From contig BSYO01000025.1 of assembly GCA_033239525.1 (NCBI GenBank), positions 15,334,188 to 15,398,187 of the forward strand: a stretch of 64,000 nt of DNA, written 5' to 3'. A program made the translations under genes and the position numbers. Positions 1 to 12,151 of the stretch are shown piece after piece (the first letter of the stretch is position 1; each line of letters starts with the position of its first letter). A model generated the notes under the pieces. It searched no databases and was not told where the DNA came from. It worked only from the letters and a program-made list of their open reading frames with translations. The DNA comes from Nepenthes gracilis (taxonomy: Eukaryota; Streptophyta; Magnoliopsida; Caryophyllales; Nepenthaceae).

Positions 1-467
1 TAGCCGAGTCCAGCCCACGAGCCGTTTTCGAGTCGCCGAGACGAACCGAGCCAAGCCGAACGGCTGCTTCGAGACAGATTGGAGTCGCAGACAGCTTCGT
101 ATTCGTTTCGTCTTCCTTGATCAGTTTATCACTTTCTACCATTTAACTCAACTAATTGACTGAAGCATTAGTGGTCCATTTAGTGTTGATAACTCTCCCA
201 TTGATTGACAAATTAATTATTGGCCGGTTTGAGTTCGAAACGCACGGTTGAGGTGAATGATAGTTTTGCCTATAAATTGAACTTTCTGGCTTTGTCCCTG
301 GCACCCAACTCAAGCATTACACCATCTAAAGGAGTGAAGGAGTATCCAGAAGCTCAAAGCCGGTCCAAATCTCACGATCGAAAACAAAGCACGCAAATGG
401 CGGGAGGTATAAAAGTCGATTCAATATTCCACTTTAGTGGTTGTTTTAGCCACATAATATACTTGCA
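1..467 (+). repeat. 5' LTR of copia element A (first ~18 bases outside window)
   Basis: It matches 5850-6329, the 3' LTR, along its whole length. It ends in CA at 467, two bases before the primer-binding site. The R and U5 parts include a stretch ending GCCACATAATATACTT that is present in both copies. Confidence 0.92.
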
Positions 468-480
468 TTTGGTATCAGAG
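468..480 (+). other. Primer-binding site, initiator Met tRNA type
   Basis: TGGTATCAGAG at 470-480 directly follows the 5' LTR. This is the usual plant copia primer site, complementary to the 3' end of initiator methionine tRNA, and it fixes the LTR boundary at 467. Confidence 0.9.
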
Positions 481-1609
481 AAAGGCATCGCCTTTGCCTT
501 TGCTGTTCTGTGTATTTTTGAATTTTTCTAAAACTTGAAAAAACCTAAAGTCCTTGTTTTTTTTAAAATTCGGTTCAAATGAGCACTGAAAATCAATGGA
601 AAATTAAATTTCCAAAATTTCCATATATTTTTCATCATTTTTGATGTTCATATAGTGCTGTTTCAATCGGGTCTGTTATTCGGGTCAAATCGGTCGTTGT
701 CGGGTTCGAGCGAAACCGATGGAGGAAGAAGACGACTTGAACGGCATTTTTTTTGTTTCGACAGTGATAAACGTCATCGTTTTGGCTTCGGTTTTGAGTT
801 TCCTAAACGACGTCGTTCTGCTACTGTGTTTTTAATAAAAAAATTTTATATTGGTTATGGACCGTTTCGTTCGCGGCCCAAATCCGTTTCGTGCGCAGCC
901 CAGAGCCCTTTAGCCCATTACTGTAGCATTACGGGAAATTAAAATGCGAACGTCACGGGCGAGATTCGAACTTGGGACGCGGGGGGAAGAAGAGCGGCTT
1001 CTGCTGCTGCGCTGCCGAGCGCCTTGCGTTCTTTTTCGCACTTAAATGTATCTTATACATTTATAATGTCTATATTTATATTATATATATACATATATAT
1101 TTATATATATATATAATTATATTATTATATATAAAGAATAAAATATAATATTTATAATATAATTGTATATATGTATAAATAATGTCTAGTTGTTTGAAAT
1201 AATTTAATTAAATGGGGATTAGCCACAGCACCCTTAATTAATAAAATTATTATTTTATTATCATGTGTGGTATAAAGACATAAATTGTGGATAATTATTT
1301 TTGATATAATAAAATTTATCCCATATAAAATTTTATTATATTAAAATTAATTAATTAGGATGAAATATCAAATTATTTTTCTTAATTTATCCACAGGGAT
1401 TAAGAATGAAATATATTTTGACAGTTTTATTATAAAATTAGACATGAATCTATTGGAATTAAAATTTAGCCAACAGGTAATTTTTTTGTCTATTGATTCA
1501 TGATGTATACTTTACATTGGTAAAATATAATTCTGTAATTTGGTAGCCTTATTTATTGGATGTTAAGCATGTATTTATTTTTATACAGCTATTCAATCTG
1601 TTAATCTTT
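481..1609 (+). other. Long leader between primer site and gag of copia A
   Basis: No convincing gene was found. The first part (about 655-1045) is mixed or GC-rich; the rest is very AT-rich, with TA runs at 1080-1180. The leader is longer than is usual for a copia element, so it may hold an unrecognised insertion. A tRNA T-arm-like box on the minus strand lies near 960-980, but no partner A box or cloverleaf could be built. Confidence 0.45.
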
Positions 1610-4600
1610 TTGACATTAGATGTGAAATTTCCAAACTTAAAGGTGATAACTATAAAGTGTGGAAGGAAAGAATTCTTCTTCACTTAGGGTGGCTGGATAT
1701 CGATTATACTATCTGAAAAGAGGAACCACCTGCTCTTACTCTCACCAGCACTCCGGACGAGGTAACTTTTTATGAACGCTGGGAACGATCTAATCGCCTC
1801 AGTTTAATATTCATAAAGACAAAAATTTCTGTTGGTATTTGTGGTTCTGTCGACCAGCATACTAAAGTGCGGAATTTACTGAAGGCTATAGATGAGCAAT
1901 TTGTGACTTCAGATAAAGCACTTGCTAGCACACTAATAATGAAGTTTTCATCTATTAGGCCCACTAATGTTAAGGGTATGCGTGAGCACATAATGCAGAT
2001 GAGGGATCTTGCAACTCAATTAAAAAGCTTAGAGGTTAAAATGTCTGAACCTTTCCTTGTACATTATATTCTGAATTTGCTTTCACCGTAATATGAACCT
2101 TTTAAAATCTCTTATAACACAAATAAGGATAAATGATCAATCAATGAACTCATGATCATGTGTGTTCAAGAGGAAGGAAGGCACATGATGGAGCAACGTG
2201 AGAGCATCTACATGCTCAAGGAAAGAAGGTTCAAGACGCAGGCCAAACCAAAGGGGAAAGGTAAAGTACCTCCCCAATCTGATATCAAGAAGGAGTTCAA
2301 GTACTTCTATAAAAAGAATGGACACGTTAGGAATGACTGTATCAAGTATCAGAATTGGCTTGAAAAGAAAGGTAATCTATTCTCTTTTGTATATTATGAA
2401 TCTAATATGGTTAATATTGTACATAACACATGGTGGATTGACTCTGAATCTACAATCCATATTTCAAATTCCTTATAGGGCTTGCAAAACCTAATAAAAC
2501 TAGTGGGCAGTGAACAATGCATCTTCTCCGAAAATAAGATGCATTCACATGTGGAGGCCATTGGTACATGTAGTTTAGTTTTGAGTAGTGGTTTTGTTTT
2601 GACATTGAAAAAGACCTTTTACATTCCAAATTTCTTTAGAAATTTTATTTCTATTTCAAGACTTGTGCCTTATGGATATTTCATTATATTTTCAGACTCA
2701 TTTTTCAGTTTATATTATAAGTCTGTTATTATTAGAAATGGTACACTGTCTGATGATCTTTATTGTTTAAATTTGTAAAACAATACCTCTTTCAATACTG
2801 TGCATGCTAATACTGAAATTAAACGATGTGTTATGAATGAATGTTCCTCTATGTTATGGTATAGGAGATTAGATAATATCTCCATTGATAGAGTTAAAAG
2901 ATTTGTAAATAATGGAGTACTTAATACTCTAGATTTTATTAACTTTGAGACTTGTGTAGACTGTATTAAAGGAAAGCAGAATAACAAGATTAAGAAAAAT
3001 GTCAAGAGGGGTTCAGACATATTAGAGATCATATATACTGACATTTATAATCATGATATTGACTCACATGGCCTAAAATATTTCATCACCTTTATTGATG
3101 ACTTTTCACGATATATATATCTCTACTTGCTTCATAATAAGAATGAAGCCTTAGATGCTTTTAAATTATTTAAAGCAGAAGTAGAGAAATAATCTGAAAA
3201 ATAAATCAAGATTGTGAGATCAGATAGAGGTGGAGAATATTGTGATAGATATATTAAAAATGGACAAATGCTTGGTCCATTTGCAAGGTTTCTTCAAGAA
3301 CATAGGCTTGTTACCCAATATACTATGTCTAATTCTCCGAACCAAAATGGTGTAGCAGAAAGAAGAAATTGAACATTATTGGATATGGTGAGGAGTATGC
3401 TCAGTAACTTCAAACTTCCAAAATCCTTGTGGAGTAAAGCTTTTCAAACGACGGTGTATATATTAAATCGGGTCCCAACAAAAGCTGTTTCAAAAACTCC
3501 TTTTGAGTTATGAAAAGGTTGGAAACCGAGTTTGCAATATGTACGCATATGGGGATGCCTATCCAAAGTAAGAGTTTAAAACCCACAAGAGAAGAAGTTA
3601 GATCCAAGGACTATAAGTGGGCATTTCATTGGATAAGCTGAACGGTCCAAGGGATACAGATTTTACTGTCCATCTCACACCACTAGGATTGTGAAATCAA
3701 GAAATATAAATTTTTTGAGAATGACTTAATGAGTGGGAGAAACGATCAAGAACTGATCACTTAGTTTCTCAACATTTCACTTCAAATGATAGGTTGATTG
3801 TTGTACACAACACCCCTCAAGATCAATCTGGTGTTGAACAACCAATCAATGTCATTCCACAAAATGTTGATTCCATTCCAGTTGACCATAAAATTCAAGA
3901 TTTGCCTGAAATAGTTGTACAACATACTCTTGTTAAGGATGATGATACAATATTGAGAAGGTCTTCTAGAATGAGAAAATTAGCAATCCTGGTGATTATA
4001 TTGTATATCTAGAAGAGTCTAACTACAATATAGGGACTGAAAATGATCCTGAAACGTTTTCATAAGTTATGAGTTGTGATGAATCACAATTATGGTATAA
4101 TGCCATGAAAGAAGAGATGAGTTCCATGAGTTACAATGGAGTCTAAAATCTTATTGAATTACCTAAAGGGGTGAAAGCCATAGGGTATAAATGAGTCTTT
4201 AAAACAAAGAAAGACTCATTAGGTAATATCAAAAAATATAAGGCAAGACTCGTTGTTAAGGGTTATACTCAAAAAGAAGGAATTGATTACAAGGAGACTT
4301 TTTCTCCTGTATCTAAAAAGGACTCTCTTCGCATAATTTTGGCATTGGTTGCTTATTTTGATATGGAATTATAATAAATGGATGTAAAAACGGTATTTTT
4401 AAATGGTGATCTAGAGGAATAGGTTTACATGAAACAACCAGAAGGATTCTCCTCTAGTGATGGTGAGCAATTAGTATGCAAATTAAAGAAGTCCATATAT
4501 AGACTGAAACAAATATTTCGTCAATGGTATTTAAAATTTGATAAAATTATCTCTTCATTCGATTTTGAAGAGAATATTTTAGATCAATGTATATACCAGA

Positions 4601-5526
4601 AGGTCAGTGGGAGTAAGATTTATTTCATTGTCTTATATATGAATGATATAATGTCATTGGCATCAAAATACATCGAGACAGACCGCGTTGTGTTCTGGGT
4701 TTGTCTCAAGAGACCCACATTAATAAAGTTTTACAGAGATTTCGGATGAAAGATTGTTCACCAAGTGTAGCACCCATTGTGAAGGGTAATGGGCTCAATT
4801 TGAGCCAATGCTCGAAAAATGATTTGAAACGGGAACAGATCAAAAACATTCCGTATGCTTCAATTGTTGAAAGTTTGATGTATGTTCAGGTATGTACAAG
4901 ACCTGACATAGCATTTACAGTTGGAATGTTAGGAAGATTTCAAAGTAATCCAGGTATCAAACACTAGAAAGCTGCCAAAAAAGTCATGAGGTATCTTCAA
5001 GGTACTAAAGACTACATGCTTACATATAGACGGATCCCGACATTTGGAAATCTTGGGTACTCAATTCGGGGACTTATTTGGATGTGTTGATTCACGTAAA
5101 TCAACATCCGGTTATATATTTTTGTTTGCCGGTGGACCTGTATCCTGACGGAGTGAAAAGCAAACTTTAATTACTACTTCCACTATGGAGGCCGAGTTCG
5201 TTGCTTGTTTCGAGGCTACAAAGCATGGTGTATGGATGAGAAATTTCATGTCTAGGCTTAGAGTGGTTGATTCCATCTCAAGGCCATTGAAGATATTTTG
5301 TGATAATTCAGTTGCTGTTTTTTTAGCTAAAAATAATAAAAGTAGCAGTCGAAGTAAACACATCGACATTCAATTTTTAGCCATAAAGAAGCGCATTAAA
5401 TGAAAAGAAATTGCTATTGAGCATATCAGCACTGAATTGATGATCGCTGATCCTTTGACGAAAAGCATACCATCATTTAGGTTCAAGGATCTTATAACTG
5501 AAATGGGATTGAGTTCTATTTTGTAA
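1610..5526 (+). pseudogene. Copia A gag-pol polyprotein, decayed
   Basis: Domains run in copia order. Gag spans about 1610-2290 and includes GDNYKVWKERILLHLG. A zinc-knuckle remnant (KNGHVRNDC) has its first cysteines lost. Protease is near 2431, with WWIDSES where DSG is expected. A pre-integrase domain is at about 2840-3000. The integrase core is at about 3010-3600 (FITFIDDFSR, VRSDRGGEY, NSPNQNGVAERRN). Reverse transcriptase is at about 4130-4720 (DVKTVFLNGDLEE; YMND replaces the catalytic YVDD). RNase H is at about 5030-5400 (TMEAEFVACFEA), and the frame ends at a TAA at 5524. Many in-frame stops and some frameshifts occur, for example TAA at 3193, TGA at 3370 and TGA at 3511. It cannot encode a working polyprotein. 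Confidence 0.93.
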
Positions 5527-5831
5527 TTTTCATTGTATGGACAATGATATTAAAAATTTCTATTTAATTGTTGTGATATTTCGTAAAATTGTGTACACAT
5601 TGATTGATTTGAGAATGTCATTAATTGTTGGACAGAATAAATATAGGGTTTATTCATAAAGTAAAGTTATCGGATATAAAATAACTTAAGAAATATAATA
5701 TATTGTAATACATGAAAGATATTACTCATTATTAGAGAACTTATCGCCATGATTCGTATATTTATTTCTTAAGTTTGAGAATTGATGAGTTTGGTTATCA
5801 CATCAAGTAAATCATGGACCAAGTGGGAAAA

Positions 5832-6329
5832 TATAGGCTTCAGCCCAATTAGCTGAGTCCAGCCCACGAGCCGTTTTCGAGCCACCAAGCCAGAAGATTT
5901 GAAGCCGAGCCAAGGTCATTGCCGAACGTATTGTTTCGATAGGATAGAGCCGCAGATGCCCGTATTCGTTTCATCTTCCTCGATCAGTTTATAACTTTCT
6001 ACCATTTAACTCAGCTAATTGCTGAAGTATTAATGGTCCATTTAGTGTTGATAACTCTCCTATTGATTGACAAATCAATTCTCAGCCGGTTTGAGTTCGA
6101 AACGCACGGTTAAGGTGAATGATGGTTTCGCCTATAAATTGAACCTTCTGACTTTATCCCTGGCACCCAACTCAAGTATTACACCATCTAAAGGAGTGAA
6201 GGAGTGTCCAGAAGCTCAAAACCGGTCCAGATCTCACCCTCGAAAACAGAGTACGCAAATGACGGGAGGTATAAAAGTCGATTCAATATTCCACTTTAGT
6301 AGTTATTTTAGCCACATAATATACTTACA
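5832..6329 (+). repeat. 3' LTR of copia element A
   Basis: It follows the purine-rich tract AAGTGGGAAAA. The first bases are TATAGG where TGTTGG would be usual, suggesting a mutated end. It ends in CA at 6329 and matches the 5' LTR at 1-467, with a roughly 13-base net length difference. Confidence 0.88.
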
Positions 6330-7370
6330 ACACTTTGATAGATCCTCGTGCATACACAGCCAAGGAATTAGACGGCCAACCCACTGCTCCCCCAAAATTG
6401 GTTTGCGGTTTTCAACAGACTAGCGCAAACCGCAATCTAAGAGCTGGGCTAAATTATCAAGCATAAATTCTATTTTTGTCCACTTTTTTAAAGATTTATT
6501 ATTATATTATTTTTATTTTTATATTTTTTTATCATATTTAAAAAATTTATGAGAAAATAAGAATTATTACAAATATGATAAATATTTTATCATATTTAAC
6601 TTTCATGCATCTCAATAGTCTGAATTTAACATACAAATTAGAGAGCCATATAGTTAGATCTGGATATCGAAATCATAATAGGTCCGATCTTTTCAAATTT
6701 AAACCTGAATTCTATGCACCATAAAAAATAAATTAGATGTAAGAAAAATACATAACTTATTTTTTAATATATCTTTTAATATTCAAATCAATGATATTTT
6801 TTAATAGACAAAAAGATAATAAGAAAATATATGCCTAAATTGAAAGATTAAGGGGATGAGTGTGAATTTGGAGGATTTTGCTCTGTATAGTGCACTCAGT
6901 TGTTGAGTGTCTATTTTTTCATTTTTCTCCTTTTTTGTTTGAGAAAAGATATATTTATAGCTTGGGGTCTTATTCAACTAGTCAGTATTTGAAATTGTTA
7001 TACGTATCTAAAGTCGTTTCGAAATAGTTATAGAGAGGCGTTACTTTTTGTATGTAACTACCGTTCTAATTCAATGCAGAGACCTTCTGGCCAATAATGA
7101 TGGGAACACTTTTACTATTATCTAGATCAAGTTATTAATTTGCTTATAATTATTATTCAAGTTTTTGGTAACTGACTATTTAGTGTAAACCTTTCAATTA
7201 ATACCCTTAGGAGTTATTATTCGATTGTCTAAATTGACTTCGTCACTTCTTCGTCTAGGCCACTAGAGTTTTGGGCCTTTATTTAAATTTACATTCGATT
7301 AATCCATCTTAGGCTATACTTATCACTAACCCCCTATATTGGAAGATTTGAATTCAAACTCTTAACATAT

Positions 7371-7910
7371 CATTGACGGGATACTAATTGGTGCACTATC
7401 AATACACATCTCTGTCGTGAATATTTTGAATATGAAGGGTCTTATTCGGTCGAATTTGATTCTCTGCCCTTAATAATTGTGATTTAATATCTTCTTTAAA
7501 CTAGTATCCAGCAGGACCGTCGTTTTGATTATAATTTGGGGAGTTTTCTTTTGTTTGTATCATGGAGAATTCTGTTTCTTACCCAATTGTATAACTATTC
7601 TTAGCCAACATGGTATCTTTGGTAGCATGTCATTGATGGTAGCATGTCATTGATGGGATGCCAATTGGTGCACTATCAGTGAGCATCTCTATCGTAAATA
7701 TTCTGAACAAGAAGGGTCTTATTCTATGGGATTTAATTCTCTACCCTTAATTATTGTGATTCAATATCTTCTTCGAACTAGTAGCTAGCAGGATCTTTGT
7801 TTCGATTATAAATTGGAGAGTTTTCTTTAGTTTGCATCACGGGGCATTCCTTTTCTTACCTAGTTGTATGACTATTCTAAATCAACATGGTAGCTTTGCT
7901 ATAATAAGTA
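7371..7910. repeat. 277-bp tandem direct duplication with a 17-bp duplication at the join
   Basis: The stretch starting CATTGACGGGATAC at 7371 recurs, with scattered changes, from 7648. Landmarks such as GGTGCACTATCA, AAGGGTCTTATTC and GGAGAGTTTTCTTT occur in both. At the join, GGTAGCATGTCATTGAT is repeated exactly at 7621-7637 and 7638-7654. Confidence 0.88.
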
Positions 7911-8172
7911 GCCAATGTTAGAGTTGGGGGAGGATTTCTTCTAGATTTTGAAATCACAATTCGAGGAAGTACCTGAAGACTATCTTAGTTATCCATTTTT
8001 ATAAGAAAAATTGTGTTAATTTTTCTTTTTTATTTCTATTCCCAAAGCTAGACCTTTTTTATTGTAACAGGGCCCTTGTCTTTATGATCCCTCTTGAGGT
8101 GATCTAAGCAGCTACTGCGGCAGGTATGGGCAAACGATTTCTTCTTTCTTTTTCTTCCTCCACAATACCTTT

Positions 8173-8221
8173 GATGTTCCTAGAGAGAAGTTCTTTTTTT
8201 CCTTTTCTCTCTAGGAACATC
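8173..8221. repeat. Perfect 17-bp inverted repeat (hairpin)
   Basis: GATGTTCCTAGAGAGAA at 8173-8189 is exactly complementary to 8205-8221 across a 15-base pyrimidine-rich loop. Related ATGTTCCTCC motifs recur just downstream at about 8221, 8273 and 8290. No function is assigned. Confidence 0.8.
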
Positions 8222-8710
8222 ATGTTCCTCCCTGTTACAAACCAAGAACTTTCTAATCTAGAAGATTTGAAACATGTTCCTCCATAAATCATGTTCCTCC
8301 CTGCAAGTCTAAGGGGAAATCGGGGGTACTTTTCATTCGGGATCCTCCAAAAATAGTAACTGGAGAGATGGATTTTTGGGCTCTCGGTTTGCCCTATGTA
8401 TCCTCCTCTGATGACTATGACAGGACAATTGATGAGGACTATGATGAGAAAATTACTTTGGAGGTTGGTGAGTTGTCTCGGAGGCCAAGTCCTATCCTCT
8501 CTTCATCGGGCTGCTCAATTTTTTAGGAGGCATTTGAACTCACTGAGGGTAGCAAAACTTTATTACCCACTATTTCAAGAATAAATGAGCCAATTATCAA
8601 CGGTTTGAATGATCTAATTGCTACATCGTTTATAATTGAATATAGGATCATTGTTTTTATTAGCTCGTCGTTTGATTAGTCTGTTTCCACAATTCCTGTT
8701 GCATTAGTAA

Positions 8711-11313
8711 TGTAATATTCGGATCTCATTTGGATTATTTTAATATTAATTATAATTTTTAAATATTTCGAGACGTGGTGAAAATAAATTAAAATATTAT
8801 AAAATTTTTGGGAAAGATCGGAGGTGCGGAGTGGTGCTCGGGGTTCACCCATAATGTTGTCCAGAGGCCGAGTTGGATTTAAAAAATAAAAGAAAGTTAT
8901 ATATATATATATATATATAATAAAAGTAATAATAATAATAATAATAGATAAAAAGTAAAAAGAAAAAGAAAAACAAAAGAAAATGGGAAAAGAAGGAGAA
9001 AAGTGTCGGGGAGAGAGAGTGCAGGGGGAAAGGGCGTCTAGGGTTGCGCAAGGAAGAAGAAGAGAAGGGAGGAGGCTTCACGCGGCGGCGGCGACGGAGG
9101 AGATCGGTGGGGGAATCGGCGGCGTGCGGTGGTTGTGGGAGATCTTGCGATTGTCGTGGGTGAGGCCGCGGCGGTGGTGGATTGAGGCGGCGGCGATGGG
9201 TGAGGAGATCGGTGTCGGGAGAGTCGACGGCGGCCGTTCGAGGTGGTAGTGGCGAAATCGATGGTCTCAGTGGTGAGCAGAGGCTACGGTGCAGGCGACG
9301 GTGGCGTGGGCTGAGGCGATTGTGGGTGTACGGAGGAGATCGATGGCGAGAAGTCGTGCGAGGAGAGAGACGGCCGTTTAACGGCGTCGACGGTGGCTAG
9401 GTGAGGCGGAGGAGGTCGGTGACGGCCACGTGAGGCAGTGCGGTGGTCAATCGGTGGCAGCGGCCGGCAGAGGCCCTGCGCGGAGGAGAAGAAGGGGCGC
9501 GTGGAGGAGAGAGAGAGGCACACGGTGGCAGGAGAGAGAAATGCCAGATTCGAGTGCTTCGGGACATCCTTTCTTCAGATCTGCAGAGTATAATGTTAAG
9601 GCAAGTATCTTCTAGCCCTATTCTTGGTCTGATTTAATTTCTGATGTATTTTGACTACTGTGGGAGATTTTATTAACATGCATGTATTTTTAAATACCCT
9701 CAATTTATCAATTGTGTACATGCATGTATATTTTATCGGTTGTGCGGTGGTTTTGTACTGGTATTTATGATTTGGAGGGATTTTGGACACCCGGACGATA
9801 TATATATATGTTTGTGTATCCGTATATTGTGGGACCATGAACCAGGCCTTACACTAACCATGCATGCTGCCGGGGGTGGGATCACTACGGGACCATGGTG
9901 GTTCGAGACCCTAGGGGTTGATTTGTGATTCGAGGCATTGGCTATTTGTGGCGCCGCTCCCGACGCTATTGGGAGGCTGTCCCGACGGGGACGTATATGA
10001 TTTGCTATTTCCGCTCGTAAGGAAGGTTGAGGCTACTTGGCCACCGTAAGGAAGATATTTTATGACCAGGACCTGCCCCCTAGATGTATTTAATTGAGAA
10101 CCATCGTAAGGAATTGACGGAAAACTAATATATTCTATTGACGTCCTAATATATAACTAAAACTTGAGGTTGCACCCAAAGTCGCATGGTGGGGTGGTAA
10201 AACATAGTGAGCAAGTTCCTAATCTATGGGAGCAGTACATGGATGGCCTTGAGCTTTATCAAATGCTCTCTAGCGGCCCTAATTCGTCCAAGCGATATAT
10301 AGCCGTGGTTACCGGACGAGGGTAACCCTTCCTCAAGTTGGTATCATTGATCTTTGGTTCTCGATTTCGTGCATGCTTTGTATTTCGCACGTATTTGGGT
10401 GTATTGTGATTTGAGATACGTGGTTTGGCCCATGGATGGGCGATAGGAATGTCTAATTTTACAAGCGGGGCAGCTTTGACCCACGTGCGATCGATGTGAT
10501 AAACCTGGAACGTGTTTTGATTTATATTTTAGTTCCGGTTTTCATTTACTTGATTTGCCGTATTATGAGTTTTAGATCAGGGGACAGTATGTGATGCCCC
10601 CACGTGGATGTGGTGACGGTTGCGGCGAATGTGACCTCGGATCATATGATATGATATCGTCTACGAGATTTTACCGGATCATGATTTATATGATTTTGTC
10701 CGGAGGGACGAAAGTTAATGGTCTCCTTGCCTTCACGGACGACGATTTAGTCGAGACATCTCCTCGATTTTCAGAATTTCATGGACATTGTGTTTTGTTT
10801 TACGTAATTTCAAAAGTACGATATCCATGTTCCTGATTTATGAGCACTGTTTTTATATGATGATGCTTGTTGAGCTCTAGGCTCACGTTTTCATGTTTTA
10901 TCCCTTCAGACTAGTGGCATGGATACGCTTGCAGGAGCTCGGACGTGATCGGGCTCGGATATTCCTTTTGGCGAGTGGAGATGTTACATTTGGTATATTT
11001 CTGATCTCGAGGATATGTTATGATTATTATTTATGGCCGGATGGTGGCCTTGATCATTGTATGCAAAATATTAGAGTTATTGCATTATGTGGATGAGTTG
11101 TTGTAAATTTGGATACCTCCATTGCGATTATGGATAGCAGGTCATGTATTATTTGTCCGGATTCATATCCAATGAGATCTTGTGTGGGTTTTATTTATAT
11201 TGGGTCCTACATGTATATAATTGTCACACCCGGGTTGGGTTATTATGGTTAATGAAAATATTATTATTGATTTTATTTTTAACCTGCGTACGTTGTGTTC
11301 CCGGGCCGTGACA
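8711..11313 (+). mobile_element. Solo LTR, Tekay/Del-type chromovirus (2.6 kb)
   Basis: It starts TGTAATATTCGG and ends GGGCCGTGACA. The flanks AGTAA (8706-8710) and AGTCA (11314-11318) are a target duplication with one mismatch. Removing the LTR and one flank restores the interrupted antisense reading frame. The GC-rich, purine-rich block at about 8980-9550 and the later noncoding part resemble the other long LTRs here. No internal coding region is present, so it is a solo LTR left by recombination. Confidence 0.78.
8898..8946. repeat. TA and AAT microsatellites
   Basis: About eleven TA units at 8898-8919 are followed by about six AAT units at 8927-8946, inside the solo LTR. Confidence 0.9.
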
Positions 11314-12151
11314 AGTCATGGAGTCAAATAATAATGAAGAAACAACAGAAGATTTGTTTGCTGTCATCCTTGAAACTTTGATAGGGTTCCCTAGATCACC
11401 CCATTTTTTGTTTGAGGTTTCAAAAACTGAGGAGATCCCCTAGGTTGATACCTCGCCATCTGACTGTCAGGAGAATTTGGAAACTTTTTTGGCTCCTCCA
11501 AGGTTTTAGGTTCCTCACTAGCCTCGTGCTCTATCCCTTTTATATTGGGGGACTATCTATTTCTGAGTTTGATTCTCCTCTAAGCCCCTCTTTTCCGGAG
11601 AAAGCTTTTGCTAATAAGGTATTGTTTATGTAGTCTTTCATTTCTAAGTATTCCCCTTATCGTTGTTATATCTAATTGATCGTTTTGTTCTATTTGACAG
11701 TCATAAGAGTTGGTACGTTTAATCAAAGATGGGTTGCATAAACACTATACTGAAATTGCTTGCCTATCCTAAATGTATACCGATCTTGCTGTACTTAGGG
11801 AGATGGAGATCCAAGTTGAGGCTATTGTTGTTTAGGTCGAGCAGATTTGGGATCGAGCACTTACCTAGATAAAGAGTTGTCTGAGTAGTTGGTGAGATAT
11901 CAGAAGCTATCAGATGAAAACGTTGTAACCATGGATTGGATCACCTCACTCGAGGATAAACTCTAGGACGCTGAATATCATTCAATTTTAGATGTCAACC
12001 TAATTGCCAATATTTAGGATAAGTGTGCCTAATTTGAAGAAAAATTGAGGATACGCCTTCGACCAGAAGAGGTTGGGGCCGCTCTAGATGATAGATTTCA
12101 GAACAAATTCTCTCTCTACAAGCAAATTGTTTCCTTGGTAGCTCTCAACTT

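Larger units (their letters stand above)
1..6329 (+). mobile_element. Ty1/copia retrotransposon A, old and decayed
   Basis: Two related LTRs bracket a copia-ordered gag, protease, integrase, reverse transcriptase and RNase H coding region. Position 1 of the window matches position 5850 of the 3' LTR, so only about 18 bases of the 5' LTR lie outside. A primer-binding site follows the 5' LTR directly. The two LTRs differ by many substitutions and a length change near 30-85, and the coding region has numerous stops, so this is an old, non-autonomous copy. The target-site duplication cannot be tested because the left flank is outside the window. Confidence 0.93.
6330..8299. other. Non-coding, AT-rich; probable 3' part of minus-strand TAT element
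   Basis: No open frame with recognisable similarity was found. The stretch is AT-rich near 6480-6800 and then holds a 277-bp tandem duplication and a perfect hairpin, listed separately. It lies next to the antisense gene of the TAT remnant, where the 3' untranslated region and 3' LTR of a minus-strand element would be expected. I could not identify an LTR boundary, so this assignment is inference. Confidence 0.35.

Noticed and set aside
944..1060. Possible tRNA or tRNA-derived SINE on the minus strand
   Set aside because: Only a T-arm-like box GTTCGAATCTCGCC is present. No A box, anticodon arm or acceptor pairing could be assembled.
8983..9637. Several Arg/Gly-rich open frames in a GC-rich block
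   Set aside because: They lie within a solo LTR bounded by a target duplication, on low-complexity GC-rich sequence, with no recognisable domain.
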